This document shows, in pieces, positions 61,097-64,000 of a DNA stretch of 64,000 nt (positions are counted from its first letter, which is position 1; each line of letters starts with the position of its first letter). A program made the translations under genes and the position numbers. Source of the stretch: Microvirga terrestris. Its GTDB lineage: Bacteria; Pseudomonadota; Alphaproteobacteria; Rhizobiales; Beijerinckiaceae. Below the pieces are notes generated by a model. That model saw nothing but the letters and a program-made list of their open reading frames with translations, had not been told where the DNA came from and did no database searches. The DNA is taken from NCBI RefSeq assembly GCF_015694425.1, contig NZ_JADQDN010000006.1, positions 186,001 to 250,000 on the forward strand, given 5' to 3'.

Positions 61097-64000
61097 TGAC
61101 TAAGATTAAGTCACTCCTCGCCAGCACTGTCGCGGTCTTCGCTGTGATGTCGTGTTCGACACTACAGGCACAGGACTCGGCGAGCACCGAGTTCCAGGCT
61201 CGCTACCGTGCCGCAACGGCGAAGATCGCGGAGTTAAAGCAGCGGACAGATCCCAATGCTCTCCTCGAGCAAGCGCAACTGCTCCAGGATGGGCTTCCTG
61301 TCAGCGAAAATAATCCTCTCATGGCCCGTCGCCTCGATGAGGCAGAGCGTCTTTACGACCAAGCGCTCGCGATACCAGGAACTCTATGGCCCTCTGCTGC
61401 TGTGCGCCGGGCCAAGCTGATCCTGTCACGGGACAAGGATCAGCCTTCCATTCAAAAAGCAATCGACCTTCTGCGCAGGGCAGCCGCACTGCAGAACCAT
61501 GAAGCAGCGTTCCTTCTGGCCGGCCTGATGGAAGCGGGCGTCGGAGGAAAGCGCGATCTTGAAGCGGCAAAGAATCTGTATCAGATCGCTTTGCGATCGG
61601 AGCATGGCCCCTCGGGTCTTGCTCTGGCGCGGTTGGAGTCGGATCCTGCCAGGGCAAACATATTTGCAACGCAGGGACTAAGGCTTCTCTTTCAACAGGC
61701 CAAGCAAGGGTCTGCTGAAGCGGCGAGAACTCTGGCCGATCATTACCGGGCAACAGGTGATGGGCCGGAGCGGCTGAGCGCCGCGATCGAGTGGTATCAG
61801 CGGGCGATTGAACTCGGTGATGCAGAGGCTGCCTTGCATTTGGGCCAGCTCCGTCTCGATCAGAAGTCGCCTCTGCGGCAGCCGCACGAGGCCCGGAATG
61901 CCTTCGTGAAGGCTGCCGAGCGAGGTTCGGTCGAAGCTGCAATGATTCTGGCAGAGGATCCCTACAATGGTGCCGTTCTTGGCGTTCAGAGCAATGTCGC
62001 GGAGCTGTGGCTCAACCGCGCCATTGAGACGAAAGCGCCTCGCGCTCTGGTCTTAGCAGCCGAAATCCGCAGCCAGTTTGGTGATGAAGGACGTATAGCT
62101 GCCAAGAGCCTCCTGAATGAGGCCTTGCAGCGGGTAGATGACGATACAACGGCGCTCCTGGCTCTTGGGCGCCATGTTCGCGATGGTGTGCTGATCGAAC
62201 CCGATATCCCGCTCGCATTGAAGCTTTTCGATAGAGCAGCGACCAGCGACAACACGATGGCCTATTATGAATTCGCCCGCACCGCGCTGAGCCACCAGGA
62301 TATGGTAACGGACGGAATGCTTCCATCGGCCATTGACCGTCTCAGAACAGCGGCGGAGCGTGGACATATGAAGGCTGCTGTCGAAATGGGAGACGCGCTG
62401 CTGCTCGGTCAGGGTGTCCCGGAATCACAAGCCGCAGCCATGGAATGGTACCAGCGGGCAGCTGCCAGCGGATCTCCCGTCGCGTATATCCGCCTCGGGG
62501 ATGTCTATGCCGGTCGCTCCGCAGGGTTAGAGGCCCCACAAGCCCTGGAATGGTACCGCAAGGCAGCCGAAACCAACAGCGCGATCGGGATGGTTCGCCT
62601 CGGCAAGATGTTCAATGAGGGCAGGGGAGTGCCTCAGGATCAGGCGCTCGCTGCGACATGGTTCAGCCGCGCGGCCGCCGCAGGCAGCAGTGCTGCCATG
62701 GTTGAGTTGAGCTCTCTCTATTCCCGCGCCGGCGGGCCTGGACATTTCAATCTGGCTCGTGAAGCGCTTGAGAAGGCCATCCGTGCCGGTGATACTCGTG
62801 CGCCGATTGCCTTGGCAAAGCTATATCTCGTTCGCGGGGAGCGCACACTTGCCGAGATGACACTAAAGAGATCTGCAGATAGCGGCAACGCGGAAGCCGC
62901 GCTGAATCTGGCGGAACTCTATCTGTCCGGACAGTCAGGCGCAGATCAGCAAAGCGCTGCACGGCGGTGGCTCTCAGTTGCCGAAAAGGCCATGGCGAAG
63001 GACGACGATCAAACCAGCAGGATTGCCTCGATGTATCTGCGGCTTCCAGATGCCGCATCCACTGATCACGGCTCTTCAGCGCTGGAAACGTTGGTCAGGA
63101 AGAACAATCCGGAAGCTATGACGCTCCTGGCGACCGCACTGCTGCATGGAACCGGTATCCCGCGTGATCCAACGCGTGCCGAAGCTCTGTTTCGCCGTGC
63201 CATTCAGCTCGGGCATGATGGAGCGCGGTTTATACTCGCCAAGGCTTATCGGGACGGTGATGGACTGCAGCGAGATCCTGCTCGGGCATTCGCCCTCTAT
63301 CGCGAGATCTACAGGGAAGAACCAGGGGACACGAAGATTCAGATTGCCTTGGGCGACGCCTATGCCCGTGGCGACGGCGTGAATCCGAACCGACGTCTGG
63401 CTGCTGAATTCTATACTCAGGCGGCACGCCAGGGGGATCCGGACGGACAGGTCCGTCTTGGAACTGCCTATCTCTATGGCGCGGGCGTGGACCGCGACAG
63501 CCAGAAATCGGATTATTGGCTTTCGCGTGCGGGCGAAGCCGGGGTGATCGAAGCGAAAGTTCAACTCGGGAATGCGAAACTGTCCGGCCTTGCGGCGGCG
63601 GTCGATGCAGAGGGTGCTTTCGCTTCTTACCTCCGCGCCGCGGAAGCAGGCTCGCAAACTGCGATGATCGAGGTGGCACGCGCTCTGACGAACGGCTTTG
63701 GAACGCTTGCTGACCCGGCTCTGGCAAAGATGTGGCTGGAGCGGGCGGCCGCCCTTGGCTCGCCAGATGCAATGTTCGAACTCCATCGCCTATATGACAT
63801 TGGACCGAAGCCCAATGCTCGTGAGGCCGAGCAGTGGCTCAGGCAAGCTGCGCAGAGTGGCCATGCTGCCGCCATGTACCGCCTCGCCCTGCGCTATCAG
63901 CAAGGAACGTCCGAGCAAGACAAGACGATGACTCGGGAGTGGCTCGAGAAGGCTGCTCAGGCCGGCCATTCGCAGGCTGCCAAGGCCCTTCAGAAACTCA
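61096..64000 (+). CDS. AlgK-like Sel1/TPR repeat protein, very long, 3' end beyond right edge
   Basis: At least 968 residues, still open at the window edge. The N-terminus MTKIKSLLASTVAVFAVMSCSTLQAQ has a hydrophobic core and VMSC, a near-lipobox, so an outer-membrane lipoprotein is likely, as for AlgK. The chain is a run of Sel1-type repeats such as AIEWYQRAIELGDAEAALHLGQL and AMEWYQRAAASGSPVAYIRLGDVYAG, repeated more than 15 times. AlgK is about 475 aa in Pseudomonas. The start overlaps algL by one base. It should scaffold the periplasmic complex, with the partner porin (AlgE) and acetylation genes not visible in this window. Confidence 0.8.
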   Translation, partial: MTKIKSLLASTVAVFAVMSCSTLQAQDSASTEFQARYRAATAKIAELKQRTDPNALLEQAQLLQDGLPVSENNPLMARRLDEAERLYDQALAIPGTLWPSAAVRRAKLILSRDKDQPSIQKAIDLLRRAAALQNHEAAFLLAGLMEAGVGGKRDLEAAKNLYQIALRSEHGPSGLALARLESDPARANIFATQGLRLLFQQAKQGSAEAARTLADHYRATGDGPERLSAAIEWYQRAIELGDAEAALHLGQLRLDQKSPLRQPHEARNAFVKAAERGSVEAAMILAEDPYNGAVLGVQSNVAELWLNRAIETKAPRALVLAAEIRSQFGDEGRIAAKSLLNEALQRVDDDTTALLALGRHVRDGVLIEPDIPLALKLFDRAATSDNTMAYYEFARTALSHQDMVTDGMLPSAIDRLRTAAERGHMKAAVEMGDALLLGQGVPESQAAAMEWYQRAAASGSPVAYIRLGDVYAGRSAGLEAPQALEWYRKAAETNSAIGMVRLGKMFNEGRGVPQDQALAATWFSRAAAAGSSAAMVELSSLYSRAGGPGHFNLAREALEKAIRAGDTRAPIALAKLYLVRGERTLAEMTLKRSADSGNAEAALNLAELYLSGQSGADQQSAARRWLSVAEKAMAKDDDQTSRIASMYLRLPDAASTDHGSSALETLVRKNNPEAMTLLATALLHGTGIPRDPTRAEALFRRAIQLGHDGARFILAKAYRDGDGLQRDPARAFALYREIYREEPGDTKIQIALGDAYARGDGVNPNRRLAAEFYTQAARQGDPDGQVRLGTAYLYGAGVDRDSQKSDYWLSRAGEAGVIEAKVQLGNAKLSGLAAAVDAEGAFASYLRAAEAGSQTAMIEVARALTNGFGTLADPALAKMWLERAAALGSPDAMFELHRLYDIGPKPNAREAEQWLRQAAQSGHAAAMYRLALRYQQGTSEQDKTMTREWLEKAAQAGHSQAAKALQKL

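Overview
The window comes from a GC-rich alphaproteobacterial chromosome. CtrA, ChpT and SciP occur together, the rpmH-rnpA-yidC block is typical of Rhizobiales/Hyphomicrobiales, and there are DUF1134, UvdE, LuxI/LuxR and YciE-type genes. The flavour is that of Methylobacteriaceae (Microvirga or Methylobacterium-like). The genus is an inference from gene content, not a measurement.

Layout. 1-2.4 kb: ribosomal protein L34, RNase P protein and the start of the YidC insertase, minus strand. 2.4-6.1 kb: three-gene operon of a TVP38-like membrane protein, a flavin disulfide oxidoreductase and a sensor kinase, followed by tRNA-Arg(ACG). 6.3-12.4 kb: small stress and envelope genes, a YciE/YciF-type protein, a luxI/luxR quorum-sensing pair with a candidate lux box, an XRE regulator and a four-gene membrane/DUF3618 operon. 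12.7-20.2 kb: two single-domain response regulators, UV-damage endonuclease, a SWIB protein, a D-amino acid aminotransferase, a coiled-coil membrane protein, DUF1134 and a CysQ-type phosphatase. 20.3-25.3 kb: a cell-cycle and flagellar neighbourhood with chpT, ctrA, fliJ, an isolated Fis-type DNA-binding domain and sciP. The gene order continues with mnmA, a PmtA-like methyltransferase and tRNA-Met(CAT).

28.09-39.59 kb: a genomic island inserted in the 3' end of tRNA-Met. A 17-bp copy of the tRNA end marks the far boundary. The island carries a tyrosine integrase next to attL, a 779-aa protein with motifs like HUH-type replication initiators, a MerR regulator, a small membrane protein, a secreted SH3b protein, a serine recombinase preceded by short direct repeats, and a restriction-modification pair. 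In that pair a methyltransferase with two fused adenine-methylase domains overlaps an HNH endonuclease. The R-M part is visibly AT-richer than the flanks.

39.6-48.5 kb: core genome again, with ornithine cyclodeaminase and arginase divergent from an Lrp/AsnC regulator, RidA, a Cache-GGDEF diguanylate cyclase with an I-site, TerC, a DEDDh exonuclease, rhodanese and a lytic transglycosylase.

48.7-64.0 kb: an alginate-type exopolysaccharide locus running off the right edge. A signal-less PL7 lyase with RTX repeats is divergent from algD-alg8-alg44-algA-algG-algL-algK-like. The gene set fits GDP-mannuronate synthesis (AlgA, AlgD), polymerisation under c-di-GMP control (Alg8, Alg44), periplasmic epimerisation and lysis (AlgG, AlgL) and a TPR/Sel1 scaffold (AlgK). 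Two proteins are unusual. The AlgG-like protein is 1246 aa, with a large N-terminal helical-repeat half in front of the epimerase beta-helix. The AlgK-like protein exceeds 968 aa. The gene order also differs from the Pseudomonas operon. This locus and the tRNA-Met island are the two most interesting parts of the window.
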